Positions 63,287-64,000 of a DNA stretch of 64,000 nucleotides are shown piece by piece. Both the position numbers and the translations under genes were made by a program. The stretch is from Planctomycetota bacterium (lineage in GTDB: Bacteria > Planctomycetota > B15-G4): the NCBI GenBank assembly GCA_029259695.1, contig JAJDEQ010000170.1, forward strand, positions 1-64,000, given 5' to 3'. Each line of letters opens with the position of its first letter. Within the stretch, counting starts at the first letter, position 1. Under the pieces are notes generated by a model, which was given only the letters and a program-made list of their open reading frames with translations, was not told the DNA's origin and made no database searches.

Positions 63287-64000
63287 CGAGCCGACACACG
63301 AGGCCCAGGAGCACCCGCTCACGGGGCTCGACATGGCCCGGCGACTCGCCAAGCCCTGCTACAACGTCGCCCTGCGGACGAGCCAGGCGCGCCTCAACAA
63401 CCTGGTGCGCCAGGCCCGGCAGCGCGGGATTTCGTGCGTGGCCCTGTTCGAGGGCTGGGACGCGTCCGGTAAAGGCGGCGCGATCCGCCGTCTCGTGGCT
63501 CCGCTCGACCCGCGCGCCTACCGCATCGTGGCCATCGGCCCTCCCAACGACGAGGAGCGCGTGCGCCATTACCTCTGGCGCTTCTGGCGCCAACTCCCTC
63601 GCGCGGGGCACTGGACCGTCTTCGACCGCAGCTGGTACGGACGCGTGCTGGTGGAACGGGTCGAGGACTTCGCCAGCGAGGCCGCCTGGGGTCGTGCCTA
63701 CGAGGAGATCCGGCAGTTCGAGGCCGAGCTCGTCGATCACGGCATGCTCGTGCTGAAGTACTGGCTGCACATCGCGCGCGCGGAGCAGGGACGCCGCTTC
63801 GAGGCGCGCATGCAGAAACCGCACAAGAGCTGGAAGCTCACGAGCGAGGACCTGCGCAACCGCGAGCGCTGGGGCGACTACGAGGCGGCCGTGACCGACA
63901 TGGTGCGCCGGACCAGTACGCCCCAGGCGCCGTGGCACCTGATCGCGGGCGACGACAAGCGTCACGCGCGGGTCGAGGTCATCCGCCGGGCCTGCGACGC
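63279..64000 (+). CDS. PPK2-family polyphosphate kinase, 3' end outside window
   Basis: The open frame from the ATG at 63279 reaches the end of the window (240 residues so far). It has an intact Walker A 'VALFEGWDASGKGGAIRRLV' (58-67) and Walker B 'WTVFDRSWYGRVLVERVEDF' (DRSWYGR, 116-122), and 'KPHKSWKLTSEDLRNRERWG' near the lid. This is the active type of PPK2. It should transfer phosphate between polyphosphate and nucleotides, most likely AMP to ADP given its partner. The start overlaps the upstream gene by 8 bases, so the two are translationally coupled. Confidence 0.92.
   Translation, partial: MTDEPTHEAQEHPLTGLDMARRLAKPCYNVALRTSQARLNNLVRQARQRGISCVALFEGWDASGKGGAIRRLVAPLDPRAYRIVAIGPPNDEERVRHYLWRFWRQLPRAGHWTVFDRSWYGRVLVERVEDFASEAAWGRAYEEIRQFEAELVDHGMLVLKYWLHIARAEQGRRFEARMQKPHKSWKLTSEDLRNRERWGDYEAAVTDMVRRTSTPQAPWHLIAGDDKRHARVEVIRRACD

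Overview
This is a 64 kb stretch of very GC-rich chromosome, tightly packed with genes on both strands. I see no tRNA, rRNA, CRISPR array, phage gene or complete insertion sequence. The protein set points to Planctomycetota, most likely one of the GC-rich marine planctomycete lineages; this is inference from gene content only. The evidence is three ECF-sigma / Ser-Thr-kinase-TPR modules, several large secreted beta-propeller or beta-helix proteins, a surface protein carrying the 'TGACC...C...ADECAAAGG' cysteine motif that is common in planctomycete secreted proteins, and a recurrent C-terminal module on secreted proteins.

Layout. 1-9.4 kb: a truncated Ig-like repeat protein, an ECF sigma / transmembrane kinase pair, a secreted WD40 protein and a secreted FG-GAP protein. 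9.5-20.3 kb: mostly single genes (YceI, type I asparaginase with a long C-terminal extension, TlpA-like thioredoxin, nitroreductase, AraC regulator, beta-helix protein, HtrB/LpxL-like acyltransferase, SlyD, TPR protein). 20.3-23.3 kb: a redox group on the minus strand (TetR regulator, an operator-like palindrome, AhpD/CMD-like protein, thioredoxin, ferredoxin-NADP reductase). 23.3-27.4 kb: arylsulfotransferase-like protein, M20D amidohydrolase, GNAT enzyme and zinc-ribbon protein. 27.5-29.8 kb: an overlapping ada / methyltransferase / DinB operon. 30.1-36.4 kb: a gingipain-like C25 protease and a divergent ECF / kinase pair. 36.4-40.3 kb: a two-component system followed by two secreted proteins, one with PepSY-like domains joined by an Asp/Gly tract. 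40.4-44.2 kb: a third ECF / kinase pair (4-bp overlap) and the decayed remnant of a CpcT/CpeT-family gene. 44.2-52 kb: a large, apparently well-expressed surface protein with a strong terminator, a TPR protein, and an S41 protease fused to a propeller. 52.3-56.4 kb: an aspartoacylase-like protein overlapping a PGM1-like ATP-grasp ligase, facing a 2-phosphoglycerate-kinase-like protein. 56.6-64 kb: a phosphate/polyphosphate island, pstS-phoU-pstC-pstA-pstB2-pstB1, divergent from two overlapping PPK2-family genes, the second cut by the window end.

How the genes work together. The phosphate island would take up phosphate through PstSCA. Its ATPase appears to be a heterodimer in which the two PstB subunits have complementary defects. 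PhoU carries a degenerate arsenate-reductase-like tail, and the PPK2 pair would move phosphate between nucleotides and polyphosphate. The ada operon is an alkylation-damage response. The kinase/sigma pairs probably turn surface or cytoplasmic cues into transcription by phosphorylation. A short repeat element occurs three times in the window, each time with a CTAG that supplies the TAG stop of the neighbouring gene. One copy is a long perfect palindrome bounded by CTAG on both sides, which looks like a miniature mobile element.
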